Source: Methylomonas sp. (GTDB taxonomy: Bacteria > Pseudomonadota > Gammaproteobacteria > Methylococcales > Methylomonadaceae). From it: a DNA stretch of 64,000 nucleotides. The notes beneath the pieces are model-generated. The model did not search any database, had not been told where the DNA came from, and saw only the letters and a program-made list of their open reading frames with translations. Shown here one piece after another: positions 38,122 through 47,228 of this stretch. The stretch is from assembly GCA_002929135.1 (NCBI GenBank), contig PESC01000032.1, positions 1 through 64,000 of the forward strand, read 5' to 3'. Made by a program: the position numbers and the translations under genes. The first letter of the stretch is position 1. The number at the start of each line of letters is the position of its first letter.

Positions 38122-40860
38122 ATGAATCCGCAATACAGCTTCTCATTCGATAAGGGCGACGGCAAAAACAAGGTGTTACTGGGCGGCAAGGGCGCCAATC
38201 TCTGCGAGATGACGCAACTGGGCCTGAACGTGCCGCCAGGCTTCGTGATAACGACTTCCACCTGTCTGCACTACCTGGAAAACAAGCAATTACCGCCGGG
38301 TTTGATGGACGAGGTGCGTTGGCAGATCAGCGAAATCGAGCGTAAAACCGGCAAGACTTTCGGTGGCTCGACCGATCCCTTGCTGGTGTCGGTGCGCTCC
38401 GGCTCGGCGATTTCGATGCCGGGCATGATGGATACCATCCTCAATCTGGGGCTGAACAAGCAAACCCTGGCAGCCTTGATCGAGGAAACCTCCGATCCCC
38501 GTTTCGCTTACGATGCCTATCGCCGCTTCATTCAATTGTTCGGCAAGGTTGGCCTCGGCATAGCCGACGAAAAATTCGACGAGTGTTTCAATGCCGTCAA
38601 ACGCAATGTCGGCATCAAGGCCGATGTGGCGCTGAGCGCCGACCAGCTTCAGGACATCAGTGAACTGTTCTTGCAGGTGGTGCGCGAGGAAACCGGCCAA
38701 CCATTCCCGGAAGACGTTTACCAACAGCTCGAAATCGCGGTCAAGGCCGTGTTCAACTCGTGGATGGGCCGCCGGGCGGTCGATTATCGCCGCGAATTCC
38801 ACATCACCCCCGACATTGCCAACGGCACGGCGGTCAACATCGTCACCATGGTATTCGGCAACATGGGTGACGACTGCGCTACAGGCGTCGGTTTCACCCG
38901 CAACCCCGGCACCGGCGTCAACGAAATGTATGGCGAATATCTGGTCAATGCCCAGGGCGAAGACGTGGTGGCCGGTATCCGTACCCCGAAGCCGGTGCAG
39001 GACATGGCGCAGGAAATGCCCGAGCAGTACCGCCAACTGGTGGCGCTGCGCAACAAGCTGGAGGCACATTACCAGGAGGTGCAGGATTACGAATACACCA
39101 TCGAACGCGGCGTGCTGTACTGTTTGCAAACCCGTAACGGCAAGATGAATGCGGCAGCGATGGTGAAAACCTCGATCGACATGGTGGCCGAAGGCCTGAT
39201 CACCAGGGAACGCGCTTTGCTGCGCATCAACCCGGAGCTGCTGGAGCAGTTGCTGCATCCGCAACTGGCCGCCGATCACGGTCAAAAAGCCCTGGCCCAG
39301 GGTTTGCCTGCATCGCCTGGCGCTGCCTGCGGCAAATGCGTGTTCGATGCCGACACCGCCGTTCGTCTGGGCAAGACCGGCGAAGACATCATTCTGCTGC
39401 GCGAGGAAACCAAGCCGGAAGACATTCACGGCTTCTTTGCTGCGCAAGGTGTGTTGACCAGTCGTGGCGGCAAGACCTCGCACGCGGCGGTGGTTGCTCG
39501 TGGCATGGGCAAAGCCTGCGTTGCCGGTGCCGAGGACATCAAGGTGGATGTGCGCGCTCGTCTGGCCATCGTCGGCGACATTCAGATCAAGGAAGGCGAT
39601 CTGATTACCATCGACGGCGGCACCGGCAATATCTATCTTGGCCGTCTGCCGACGCTAGCGCCGTCATTCTCCAGCGAGCTGAAAACCCTGCTGGGCTGGG
39701 CCGACGACATTGCCCGCTTGCGCGTCCATGCCAACGTCGATACGCCGGACATGGCGCGGTTGGCCGTCAGTTACGGTGCCAAGGGTGTCGGCCTGTGCCG
39801 TACCGAACGCATGTTCAATGCCGTCGACCGCTTGCCGCTGGTGATCGACATGATCCTGGCCAACGATACCGAACAACGCGAAGAAGCCTTGGCCAAATTG
39901 TTCCCGATTCAGCGCAGCGACTTCCAGCAACTGTTCGAGGCTATGTCGCCCCATCCCGTCACCGTTCGCTTGCTCGACCCGCCGATGCACGAATTCCTGC
40001 CCGACGAACGCCAGTTGATCGATGAAATTGCGGCATTGCAACAGTATTTGACGGTGGTCAGGGGGCAGCGGGTGACGCTGGAAACCTTGGGTCATCAAGC
40101 CAGCCTGCCGTCACCGTTCGACAGGCTGACCGAAGAAGTGGTGCTGGAAGCCATCGCAAAGAAAAACATGATGCTGGCCAAGGTGCTGGAGCTTTATGAA
40201 GTCAATCCCATGCTGGGGCATCGCGGTGTGCGCCTGGGTATGAGCTATCCGGAAATTTACAAAATGCAGATACGCTCGATTCTGGAAGCCGCCGCGTTGT
40301 GCATGAAGCAGCGTATCCCGGTCGAACCGGAAATCATGGTGCCGCAGGTCATCACCGCGCAGGAGCTGAGGAAGGTCAAACAGTTCGTCGACGAGATTCA
40401 GGCCGATGTTGAATCGCAGTACCGCATCAGTCTGACTTTCAAATTTGGCACCATGATCGAAACCGTGCGCGCCTGCACCCGCGCCGACCGGCTGGCCGAA
40501 ATCGCCGCCTTCTTCTCGTTCGGCACCAACGATCTGACCCAGGCTGCCTTCTCGTTTTCGCGCGAGGATGCCGAGAACAAGTTTCTGCCCTTGTACGAGG
40601 ATTCCGGCTTGCTACAGGATAACCCGTTCGAAACCCTGGACATTCAGGGCTTGGGCAAACTGATGAAAATGGCTGTGGAATGGGGGCGCGCACAGCGTCC
40701 CGATTTGAAAGTCGGCATCTGCGGCGAGCATGGCGGCCATCCGCAATCAATCCGCTTCTGCCACGACCTGGGGCTGGATTATGTGTCGTGCTCGGCGCCG
40801 AGGATACCGGTGGCGCGGCTGGCGGCAGCACACGCCAAACTGCTGGAAAGCCGGACGTGA
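38122..40860 (+). CDS. ppdK: Pyruvate, phosphate dikinase
   Basis: PpdK interconverts pyruvate, ATP and phosphate with PEP, AMP and PPi. The 912-residue product has the N-terminal ATP-grasp start FSFDKGDGKNKVLLGGKGAN and the swivelling phospho-His domain TSRGGKTSHAAVVARGMGKA (His near 453). The C-terminal PEP/pyruvate barrel has GLCRTERMF, LGHRGVRLGMSYPEIYKMQ and GICGEHGGHP. This is the full family length. PPi-linked glycolysis of this kind is common in methanotrophs, among others. Confidence 0.97.
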   Translation: MNPQYSFSFDKGDGKNKVLLGGKGANLCEMTQLGLNVPPGFVITTSTCLHYLENKQLPPGLMDEVRWQISEIERKTGKTFGGSTDPLLVSVRSGSAISMPGMMDTILNLGLNKQTLAALIEETSDPRFAYDAYRRFIQLFGKVGLGIADEKFDECFNAVKRNVGIKADVALSADQLQDISELFLQVVREETGQPFPEDVYQQLEIAVKAVFNSWMGRRAVDYRREFHITPDIANGTAVNIVTMVFGNMGDDCATGVGFTRNPGTGVNEMYGEYLVNAQGEDVVAGIRTPKPVQDMAQEMPEQYRQLVALRNKLEAHYQEVQDYEYTIERGVLYCLQTRNGKMNAAAMVKTSIDMVAEGLITRERALLRINPELLEQLLHPQLAADHGQKALAQGLPASPGAACGKCVFDADTAVRLGKTGEDIILLREETKPEDIHGFFAAQGVLTSRGGKTSHAAVVARGMGKACVAGAEDIKVDVRARLAIVGDIQIKEGDLITIDGGTGNIYLGRLPTLAPSFSSELKTLLGWADDIARLRVHANVDTPDMARLAVSYGAKGVGLCRTERMFNAVDRLPLVIDMILANDTEQREEALAKLFPIQRSDFQQLFEAMSPHPVTVRLLDPPMHEFLPDERQLIDEIAALQQYLTVVRGQRVTLETLGHQASLPSPFDRLTEEVVLEAIAKKNMMLAKVLELYEVNPMLGHRGVRLGMSYPEIYKMQIRSILEAAALCMKQRIPVEPEIMVPQVITAQELRKVKQFVDEIQADVESQYRISLTFKFGTMIETVRACTRADRLAEIAAFFSFGTNDLTQAAFSFSREDAENKFLPLYEDSGLLQDNPFETLDIQGLGKLMKMAVEWGRAQRPDLKVGICGEHGGHPQSIRFCHDLGLDYVSCSAPRIPVARLAAAHAKLLESRT

Positions 40861-40902
40861 TGGCTGATAATCGCCAATCAATTTGAAATTTGGAGCTTGG
40901 TC

Positions 40903-41112
40903 GTGAGAGTTTATTCTGCTGTGATCGAACGCTGTCCCCAAACTGGGCTGTTTGTTGGCTTCGTTCCTGGTTTTTCTGGAGCACATGCCCAAGGTGCAAC
41001 GCTCGATGAGCTCAATCGCAATCTCCAGGATGTGATCGCCATGCTGCTGGAAGATGGAGAACCTCAGCTTGAGTCTGAGTTTGTAGGGATTCAGAACGTT
41101 GCTGTTGCATAG
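40903..41112 (+). CDS. hicB: HicB-family antitoxin
   Basis: The 69-residue protein is a partial RNase-H-like HicB fold: YSAVIERCPQTGLFVGFVPG, then GATLDELNRNLQDVIAMLLE. GTG 40903 is chosen because TGGAG lies seven bases upstream; the ORF track uses a TTG at 40897. No C-terminal RHH/HTH DNA-binding extension is present. It ends two bases before hicA, so the order is hicB-hicA, the reverse of the commoner arrangement. Confidence 0.88.
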   Translation: MRVYSAVIERCPQTGLFVGFVPGFSGAHAQGATLDELNRNLQDVIAMLLEDGEPQLESEFVGIQNVAVA

Positions 41113-41114
41113 GC

Positions 41115-41339
41115 ATGGGCAGTGTCCCGGTTCTCAAGCCGGTAGAGGTCGTGGTTATTCTCGTCGCGCTTGGTTTCTCGGAGGTCAGGCAGCGTGGTTC
41201 GCACAAGCAGTTTCGTGACGATACTGGGCGTTTCACCACCGTGCCGTTTCATCAGGGGAGGGATATTTCGCCAATCTTGCTTCGGCAAATTGCCAAGGAT
41301 ATTGGGATCACTGTGGATGACTTGCTCAAGTATCGCTAG
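41115..41339 (+). CDS. hicA: HicA-family mRNA interferase toxin
   Basis: The 74-residue protein has the double-stranded-RNA-binding-like HicA fold with catalytic His in RQRGSHKQFRDD, followed by TTVPFHQGRDISPILLRQIA. HicA toxins cleave mRNA until bound by HicB. All key residues appear intact, so the module may be active. It is inserted between ppdK and nadD. Confidence 0.92.
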   Translation: MGSVPVLKPVEVVVILVALGFSEVRQRGSHKQFRDDTGRFTTVPFHQGRDISPILLRQIAKDIGITVDDLLKYR

Positions 41340-41403
41340 CTCAACCACACATTGGGCAGCTACGTTACTTGATGCTCATGAAGCCGGTCTATCGCCCCAG
41401 GAA

Positions 41404-42060
41404 ATGAAAGTCGCCGCTCCCACGATGATCGGCGTCTACGGTGGCACTTTCAACCCGGTTCATTTCGGACATTTGCGTACCGCGCTTGAAGTCAGGGAGC
41501 AGTTCGGCTTGGACGAGTTACGGCTGATTCCGTGTCGGCTGCCGCCTCACCGTTGCCAGCCGTCGGTATCGGCTGCCGACAGGCTGGCCATGCTGCAACT
41601 AGCCTGTGCCGACATCGATGGCTTCGTCGTCGATGGCCGGGAGCTGGCGCGCGAGGGGCCTTCGTACACGGTGGATACGTTGGTCTCGTTGCGGCAGGAA
41701 TACCCGCAAACGCCTTTGTTGCTGTTCATGGGGCAGGACGCCTTCGAAGGTTTGATGCGCTGGCATCGCTGGCAACATCTGTTCGACCATGCCCATGTCG
41801 TGGTGATGACCCGCCCCGGTTATCAGTGCTTGGCCTTGCCGACGTTTCTGCAGGTGCGGTTGACACAGGAGCCGTCAGCATTGAATGTCCACAACGCTGG
41901 CAAGCTGTTTTTTACCACAGTGACGGCGCTGGCTATTTCGGCAACAGCAATCCGGGCCATGATTGCTGAACAGCGTAACCCCAAATTTTTACTGCCCGAT
42001 GCGGTGATAGCCTACATACACCAGCATCGTCTTTATTTTTCTTCCGATACAGGATTTTGA
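41404..42060 (+). CDS. nadD: Nicotinate-nucleotide adenylyltransferase
   Basis: NadD forms nicotinic acid adenine dinucleotide in NAD synthesis. The nucleotidyltransferase motif GVYGGTFNPVHFGHLR and the ISATAIR segment are clear. The ORF extends far upstream over hicA, but true starts are ATG 41404 (MKVAAPTMIG, 218 aa, AGGA two bases upstream) or ATG 41425 (MIGVYGGTF, 211 aa). Neither has ideal ribosome-binding-site spacing. It abuts rsfS with no gap. Confidence 0.95.
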   Translation: MKVAAPTMIGVYGGTFNPVHFGHLRTALEVREQFGLDELRLIPCRLPPHRCQPSVSAADRLAMLQLACADIDGFVVDGRELAREGPSYTVDTLVSLRQEYPQTPLLLFMGQDAFEGLMRWHRWQHLFDHAHVVVMTRPGYQCLALPTFLQVRLTQEPSALNVHNAGKLFFTTVTALAISATAIRAMIAEQRNPKFLLPDAVIAYIHQHRLYFSSDTGF

Positions 42061-42405
42061 ATGCAAGCTGAACAATTATTGAACCTGGTTGAAACGGTGC
42101 TGAACGATCACAAAGCTCAGCGCGTTACGGTTTTGGACGTGCGCGGCAAAACCAGCGTTACCGATTACATGGTGATCGCCACGGCGACATCCTCGCGACA
42201 CGCCAGTGCCTTGTCGGGCCATCTGGCCGGAAAAATCAAGGAAAACGGCTTGCTGCCGTTAGGAGTGGAAGGCGCGACGGGTTCCGACTGGGTGTTGATC
42301 GATCTGGGTGATGTGGTCGTGCATTTGATGACGGTGCAGAGCCGCGAGTTTTATCAGCTTGAAAAGCTGTGGTCGGTCAGCGGTGAAAAACAGATGGGGG
42401 CTTGA
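42061..42405 (+). CDS. rsfS: Ribosome silencing factor RsfS
   Basis: The 114-residue RsfS (Iojap) binds ribosomal protein L14 and blocks subunit joining in starvation. The motif VTDYMVIATATSSRHASAL and the end GDVVVHLMTVQSREFYQLEKLW are diagnostic. It starts directly after the nadD stop. The usual next gene rlmH is absent here; motA follows instead. Confidence 0.96.
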   Translation: MQAEQLLNLVETVLNDHKAQRVTVLDVRGKTSVTDYMVIATATSSRHASALSGHLAGKIKENGLLPLGVEGATGSDWVLIDLGDVVVHLMTVQSREFYQLEKLWSVSGEKQMGA

Positions 42406-42497
42406 GCTTGTCATCCAGGCGCCTGTCGAATTTCACCTGAATACCAGCTTTCGCTGAATAACAACTACCTGATACCTTTTTTCGATTCGAGGCTCAC

Positions 42498-43343
42498 ATG
42501 TTTGTAATCATTGGTTATGTCGTCATTCTGGGCTGCGTACTTGGCGGCTTTTTGATGGCGGGCGGCCACCTGGGTGTATTGATGCAACCCGTCGAAGTTT
42601 TGATTATCGTCGGTGCCGCGTTTGGTGCGTTTCTGGCCAGCAACAGCATGAATACGGTCAAGGCGGCCATCGCGGGCGGCATGGGTACGCTGAAGGGCAG
42701 CACCTACAACAAGGATTTTTACATGGACTTGCTGATGAGCTTCAACGCGCTGGGCCAGAAAGCGCGCAAGGAAGGTTTGTTGTCACTGGAAAAAGTGGTG
42801 GACAACCCGGAAAGCAGCTCGATTTTCGCCGACAAGGTGGCGCACGACCATCATCTGATGGAGTTCATCTGCGACAAGCTGCGGCTGATTTTGACCGGCG
42901 TCGATGTCAACCAGCTCGAAGACATCATGGATGCCGAGATAGAGGTTCACCACGAGGCCGGTCATGCGCCAATCAAAGCCGTGCAGCGTATCGGTGATGG
43001 TATGCCTGCTTTCGGTATCGTCGCGGCGGTCATGGGGGTGGTGCATACCATGGAATCGGTCGGTATACCGCCTGCCGAACTCGGGAAACTAATCGCGGCA
43101 GCACTGGTCGGTACGTTCCTGGGTATCTTGCTGGCCTACGGTTTCATCGCGCCGGTGTCGGCGGTGATGGAAGACCGGCTGGAGGAAGAGGCCAATGCCT
43201 ATAAATGTGCGCAAAAAGGCTTGCTGAATTGCGCCAAGGGCGCATCACCCGCCATGACGGTGGAGTTCATGCGCACCATCATTCCTCATCACTTGCGGCC
43301 TTCATTCAGCGACGTGGAAGCCCAACTCAAAGGTGGCAAATAA
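42498..43343 (+). CDS. motA: Flagellar motor stator protein MotA
   Basis: This 281-residue inner-membrane protein has four predicted helices: N-terminal IGYVVILGCVLGGFLMAGG and VEVLIIVGAAFGAFLA, and the later pair around AFGIVAAVMGVVHTMESVG and LVGTFLGILLAYGFIAPVSA. The cytoplasmic loop and C-terminal tail are MotA-like. It pairs with MotB, whose ATG directly follows the stop codon. No sigma28 consensus was identified upstream. Confidence 0.96.
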   Translation: MFVIIGYVVILGCVLGGFLMAGGHLGVLMQPVEVLIIVGAAFGAFLASNSMNTVKAAIAGGMGTLKGSTYNKDFYMDLLMSFNALGQKARKEGLLSLEKVVDNPESSSIFADKVAHDHHLMEFICDKLRLILTGVDVNQLEDIMDAEIEVHHEAGHAPIKAVQRIGDGMPAFGIVAAVMGVVHTMESVGIPPAELGKLIAAALVGTFLGILLAYGFIAPVSAVMEDRLEEEANAYKCAQKGLLNCAKGASPAMTVEFMRTIIPHHLRPSFSDVEAQLKGGK

Positions 43344-44294
43344 ATGGCGACAGCAGAACAACCCATCATCATCAAGAAAATCAAGAAAAAGGCCGGCCAT
43401 GGCCATCATGGCGGTGCCTGGAAAATTGCCTATGCCGATTTCGTGACGGCGATGATGGCGTTCTTCCTGCTGATGTGGTTGCTCGGCTCCACCGATGAAG
43501 CGACGAAAAAAGGTATTGCCGATTACTTTCAAGACCCTACCGCCCTGTCGCTGAACGCGGGCGAGGGCATCGGTGACAGGACGGCCATCATCCAGGGTGG
43601 CGGCACCGATCTGACCAGGCAGGACGACGGCCAGGTTCATCAAGGCGAAGAAACACCGGCGGAGCCGACGCCGGAAGACGTCGAAAAACTGGCCGAAGAG
43701 CAGGAAAAGATACAGCTCGAAAAATTGCAGACGAAAATCGAATCCATGCTGGATGCCAACGCGCGGCTGGCCGAATTTCGCGATCAGGTCAAGCTGGAAT
43801 CGACCCCCGAGGGCCTGAAAATTCAGATCATCGATGCCAAAAACCGGCCCATGTTCAAGCTGGCTAGTGCCGGTATCGAGGATTACGCCCGGATGATTAT
43901 CAGAGAGTTGGCACCGGTCATCAACGAGCTGCCCAACAAGATCACCATCAATGGCCATACCGACGCCTTGCCGTTTCCCGCCAATTCGTCGGGTTATTCC
44001 AACTGGGAGCTGTCGAGCAACCGGGCCAACGTGGCCCGCCATGAACTCACCCAGGGCGGGTTGGCCGAAGACAAAATCCTGCGAGTCGTCGGCCTGGCAT
44101 CGAGCATTCCTTACAATGCCGCCAACCCGAACGATCCGATGAACCGGCGGATTTCCATCATCGTCATGAACAAGAAGGCGGAAAACCAGGTCATCCACGA
44201 AGGCGCAGCGCCGCCTGTCGCCGAACCCAGTCTGCAAGGTGTCAGCGGCGAAACCCAGAAAAGCATGGTGATAACACCGTCCATGCCACACTGA
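43344..44294 (+). CDS. motB: Flagellar motor stator protein MotB
   Basis: The 316-residue stator partner has one N-terminal helix with the proton-carrying Asp in IAYADFVTAMMAFFLLMWLL. A linker and a C-terminal OmpA-like peptidoglycan-binding domain follow (ITINGHTDALPF, SNWELSSNRANVARHEL). It is coupled to motA. The pair shows the organism likely builds flagella, although no other flagellar gene is in the window. Confidence 0.96.
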   Translation: MATAEQPIIIKKIKKKAGHGHHGGAWKIAYADFVTAMMAFFLLMWLLGSTDEATKKGIADYFQDPTALSLNAGEGIGDRTAIIQGGGTDLTRQDDGQVHQGEETPAEPTPEDVEKLAEEQEKIQLEKLQTKIESMLDANARLAEFRDQVKLESTPEGLKIQIIDAKNRPMFKLASAGIEDYARMIIRELAPVINELPNKITINGHTDALPFPANSSGYSNWELSSNRANVARHELTQGGLAEDKILRVVGLASSIPYNAANPNDPMNRRISIIVMNKKAENQVIHEGAAPPVAEPSLQGVSGETQKSMVITPSMPH

Positions 44295-44311
44295 TCTGGT
44301 CTGAGATCGTC

Positions 44312-45070
44312 ATGCGGCTCGCCAAGGCTGTTGTCTGCCAGTTGCTGGCATTCGGATTGACCCGGCTTGTGGCCGGGCATTTGTTTGCCATTCTTCCTCA
44401 CCCAGTCGTTCCGTTTGTCGCGCAAGGCGTGATCGCTGCCTGCCTGGCCCGGCTTTGGGGTCAGGAGCGCTGGTGGCAAGGTCTGCATCTGCTGTTGCCG
44501 ATCAGCGCCTGGCTGCTGCTCACGCTGTCTATTCCACCCTGGCTGTATCTCTTGGGCTTCTTGGCTTTGGTGCTGGTGTTCTGGGGGACGGCGTGGGGTG
44601 ATGTGCCGCTGTTTTTGTCGTCGAATGCGGTCATCGAGGCCTTGGTTCCCATCATCGAGCAGGAACGTCCCGCCCGGCTTGCCGAGCTGGGTGCCGGTAT
44701 CGGCAGCGTGGTGATTCCGCTGGCGCGACGTTTTCCCGATCTGAAAATACACGCCATCGAGAAGGCGCCGCTGCCCTGGCTGGTTTTACGCTGGCGTTGC
44801 CGGTCATTCGACAATGTCGAAGTTCTGCGTCAAGACTTCTGGCAACACAGTCTGAAGCCTTATTCGGTGGTTTATGCCTTTCTGTCGCCGCTGGTGATGG
44901 TGCGGCTCGGTGAGCAGGCCGCCCGCGATATGCGGTGTGGTGGTTTGTTGCTGTCGGCGGCATTCGACATTCCCGGCTGGACGCCGGAAACCCGGCTTGC
45001 GTTGATGGGCGGGGCGCAGAAAGACCTGTTTTGCTATCGCCTGCCGTCTGCGGCTAACGGCGGGACTTGA
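44312..45070 (+). CDS. Membrane-anchored class I SAM methyltransferase, substrate unknown
   Basis: The 252-residue protein has three or four hydrophobic N-terminal segments (~1-95, e.g. LHLLLPISAWLLLTLSIPPW). A short SAM-binding core follows: LAELGAGIGSVVIPLARRFP, then IHAIEKAPLPWLVLRWR. It lies 17 bases after motB, but a motility role is not implied by its sequence. Its 3' end overlaps convergent tadA by 17 bases. A lipid or membrane-protein substrate is possible but unproven. Confidence 0.75.
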   Translation: MRLAKAVVCQLLAFGLTRLVAGHLFAILPHPVVPFVAQGVIAACLARLWGQERWWQGLHLLLPISAWLLLTLSIPPWLYLLGFLALVLVFWGTAWGDVPLFLSSNAVIEALVPIIEQERPARLAELGAGIGSVVIPLARRFPDLKIHAIEKAPLPWLVLRWRCRSFDNVEVLRQDFWQHSLKPYSVVYAFLSPLVMVRLGEQAARDMRCGGLLLSAAFDIPGWTPETRLALMGGAQKDLFCYRLPSAANGGT

Positions 45071-45518
45071 AAAAATCGGTCAACAAGGTGGCGCACGCCG
45101 ATTCCAGAACTCCGCCTGTCCAGGTGATGCGGTGATTGAGAAAGGGCGCATCGCTCAGTTGCAAGGCATGGCACACCGCGCCGCGCTTGGGGTCGAAGGC
45201 ACCAAATACTAGGCGCTTGACTCTGGCATGCGCTAGGGCGCCCATGCACATGACGCAGGGTTCCAGCGTGACGTACAGCGTGCTATCAATCAGGCGATAA
45301 TTTCCGACCATCGCGCCAGCGCGCCGCAAGGCGACGATTTCGGCATGGGCGCTGGGGTCGTGGGTTTGAATCGGTTGATTCCAGCCTTCGGCAAGACAGC
45401 GTTCACCCTGAACCAATACCGCACCTACCGGCACTTCACCCTGCTGTTCGGCACGCTGCGCCAATCGAATGGCGTGACGCATCCAGGCGGCGTCCTGTTC
45501 GGAAAAGTCCGCATCCAT
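45054..45518 (-). CDS. tadA: tRNA(Arg) adenosine-34 deaminase
   Basis: TadA converts A34 to inosine in tRNA-Arg(ACG). The 154-residue product has the zinc and catalytic motif DPSAHAEIVALRRAG and the cysteine pair LEPCVMCMGALAHARV. It lies four bases after sua5 on the same strand, so they likely form an operon. Confidence 0.96.
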   Translation of the reverse strand: MDADFSEQDAAWMRHAIRLAQRAEQQGEVPVGAVLVQGERCLAEGWNQPIQTHDPSAHAEIVALRRAGAMVGNYRLIDSTLYVTLEPCVMCMGALAHARVKRLVFGAFDPKRGAVCHALQLSDAPFLNHRITWTGGVLESACATLLTDFFKSRR

Positions 45519-45522
45519 GGCC

Positions 45523-46521
45523 TTATTCGCCTTGAACGGTGGCTTTTGCCAGCCTGTCGTTGACGGCTTGCCAGGCCTCGTCTTGCGGTGGCTGTTCGAT
45601 GAGAATCAGATCGCACACGGCTTGATCCAGTTGCCTCAAGGCGCGATACAGTTCGGGTTCGTAAGTCTCTGGTTTGCACGGCAAGGCAATGGTGGGGTGG
45701 TCAGGCCAGTCGGCATCGTGGCGTTCGAATACCAGTAACCCTAAACGTCGGCCCTGGGCGGCTTGTTCGCGGGCATTTTCCAGCAAAGTGTCCGACGGGC
45801 AGAGATAGGCCGTGGTGTTGGGCGCGTAGTGTACGGCCATCATGCCGGGGGCCCGGATGGTATGTGCGGTCTTGACGGCGATGTCGGTTTGCAGGAATGC
45901 TTCCAGCTCGCTACGCAGTATGCGGCCCGGTCGCAACAGTACGGGGCGATTGCCGCTCAGGTCGAGTATCGTCGACTCCACGCCCACCATGCACGGCCCG
46001 CCATCCAGCACACAGGCCACGGCATCGCCGAGATCGGCTATGACATGGCGGGCTTCGGTCGGACTGATGCGGCCAAAGCGATTGGCCGACGGCGCGGCGA
46101 TGCCGCCGCCAAATTCGCGCAGCAACCACAAGGCGGCGGGGTGGCTGGGTACACGCAAGGCCACGGTGCTCTGGCCACCGGTGACTTCCAGCGGCACCGA
46201 GTTTTTTTTGTTCAAAATCAGTGTTAAAGGCCCAGGCCAGAATTGCGCGGCCAGACGTCGGGCCTGGTTGGGCACATCGCAAGCCCAGTCGGCCATTTGC
46301 TTCGGGTAGGCCAAATGGACGATCAAGGGATGATCGACCGGCCTGTTTTTGGCGGCAAAAATTTTGCGTACCGCAGCCGGATTGGACGCATCGCCCCCCA
46401 AGCCGTAGACGGTTTCGGTGGGTATGACGACCAGTTTGTCCTGGCGTAGTAACTCGGCGGCCAGCGCGATGGATTGAGCATTGACAGGGGTGGGGTTCAA
46501 AACGGCGACGAGCGAAGACAA
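45523..46521 (-). CDS. L-threonylcarbamoyladenylate synthase, Sua5 type
   Basis: This enzyme makes threonylcarbamoyl-AMP for t6A37 of tRNAs. The 332-residue protein has the YrdC domain (VVIPTETVYGLGGDASN, KNRPVDHPLIVHL, APSANRFGRISPTEARHV). An extra C-terminal Sua5 domain starts after a linker with PGMMAVHYAP, so it is the long Sua5 form rather than short TsaC. Confidence 0.94.
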   Translation of the reverse strand: MSSLVAVLNPTPVNAQSIALAAELLRQDKLVVIPTETVYGLGGDASNPAAVRKIFAAKNRPVDHPLIVHLAYPKQMADWACDVPNQARRLAAQFWPGPLTLILNKKNSVPLEVTGGQSTVALRVPSHPAALWLLREFGGGIAAPSANRFGRISPTEARHVIADLGDAVACVLDGGPCMVGVESTILDLSGNRPVLLRPGRILRSELEAFLQTDIAVKTAHTIRAPGMMAVHYAPNTTAYLCPSDTLLENAREQAAQGRRLGLLVFERHDADWPDHPTIALPCKPETYEPELYRALRQLDQAVCDLILIEQPPQDEAWQAVNDRLAKATVQGE

Positions 46522-46697
46522 TGAAGAAAATCGCGCCCGGTATGAGCGCGTTCGAGGAGCGGCATTTTATAGTGTTCGCGGCCAGGATTCCGGCTTTTTG
46601 CCCCTTCTTCTGTCGGGAGTCTGCAAAATCTCAGGCCGCCGCCGCGAATCGCCGAAAAAGTCGTGGCACAGGATTCGACGTAATTGCGGATTTTTGC

Positions 46698-46725
46698 TTT
46701 GCCATTGGCCCGAGGTATGTATAAT
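46698..46725 (+). promoter_or_regulatory. Probable promoter of the cold-shock gene
   Basis: A perfect TATAAT (46720-46725) has a weak TTTGCC 16 bases upstream. It would give a leader of about 105 bases before the csp ATG, in line with the long structured leaders of cspA-type genes. The rest of the 46522-46697 gap shows no gene. Confidence 0.6.
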
Positions 46726-46837
46726 GCCTCCCGATTTAGCTAGGTAATCGTTGTCGCTTTACACGTCTACTGCTACCCGCTTTATTCACCACCCGTAACA
46801 CCAACGCCGGTAACGGCAATTTAGTAAGAGATCGATT

Positions 46838-47047
46838 ATGTCAGTACAAGTAGAAGGCAAAGTAAAATGGTTCAACGATGAAAAAGGCTTCGGTTTCATC
46901 GAACAGGAAGGTGGCAAGGATGTATTCGTACATTTCAGCGCAATCAACGGCAATGGCCGCAAAACCTTGAAAGACGGCCAGCGCGTGATGATGGAAGTCA
47001 CCAATGGTCAAAAAGGCCCACAAGCCGAGAACGTAACACCGCTATAA
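46838..47047 (+). CDS. Cold-shock protein (CspA family)
   Basis: The 69-residue single cold-shock domain has RNP1 KGFGFIEQ and RNP2 DVFVHFSAI, the nucleic-acid-binding motifs of Csp RNA chaperones. GTAAGAGA lies about 7-14 bases upstream of the ATG. It has its own promoter and terminator, so is monocistronic. Whether it is cold-inducible cannot be read from the coding sequence. Confidence 0.95.
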   Translation: MSVQVEGKVKWFNDEKGFGFIEQEGGKDVFVHFSAINGNGRKTLKDGQRVMMEVTNGQKGPQAENVTPL

Positions 47048-47067
47048 ATTACCGGTTATCCGGTAAA

Positions 47068-47096
47068 CAAAAAGCCGCCTCCGGGCGGCTTTTTTG
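47068..47096 (+). terminator. Rho-independent terminator of csp
   Basis: AGCCGCC-TCCG-GGCGGCT with flanking A5/T6 gives a strong stem and U-tract. A smaller hairpin, TACCGG-TTAT-CCGGTA (47050-47065), lies between it and the stop codon. Confidence 0.95.
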
Positions 47097-47171
47097 TGCT
47101 GTGAAGAAAGGCTGGTTGGTATTGAATGCACCAGATGCCCACGATTCGCAAGCCACAACTAAATTCCGGCC

Positions 47172-47198
47172 TTGAATTCTCGGGTGCCACGGTATAAT
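47172..47198 (+). promoter_or_regulatory. Probable promoter of ettA
   Basis: TTGAAT (47172-47177) and TATAAT (47193-47198) are 15 bases apart, and the -10 is 30 bases before the ettA ATG. The spacing is a little short. Confidence 0.5.
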
Positions 47199-47228
47199 CC
47201 GCTTTTATTTTCTTGAACAGAAAACCCC

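Noticed and set aside
38290-39483. 397-aa minus-strand ORF
   Set aside because: Antisense to ppdK; composition reflects codon bias of the real gene.
46481-46747. 88-aa plus-strand ORF upstream of csp
   Set aside because: Overlaps the sua5 start and csp promoter, no ribosome binding site and no recognisable family.
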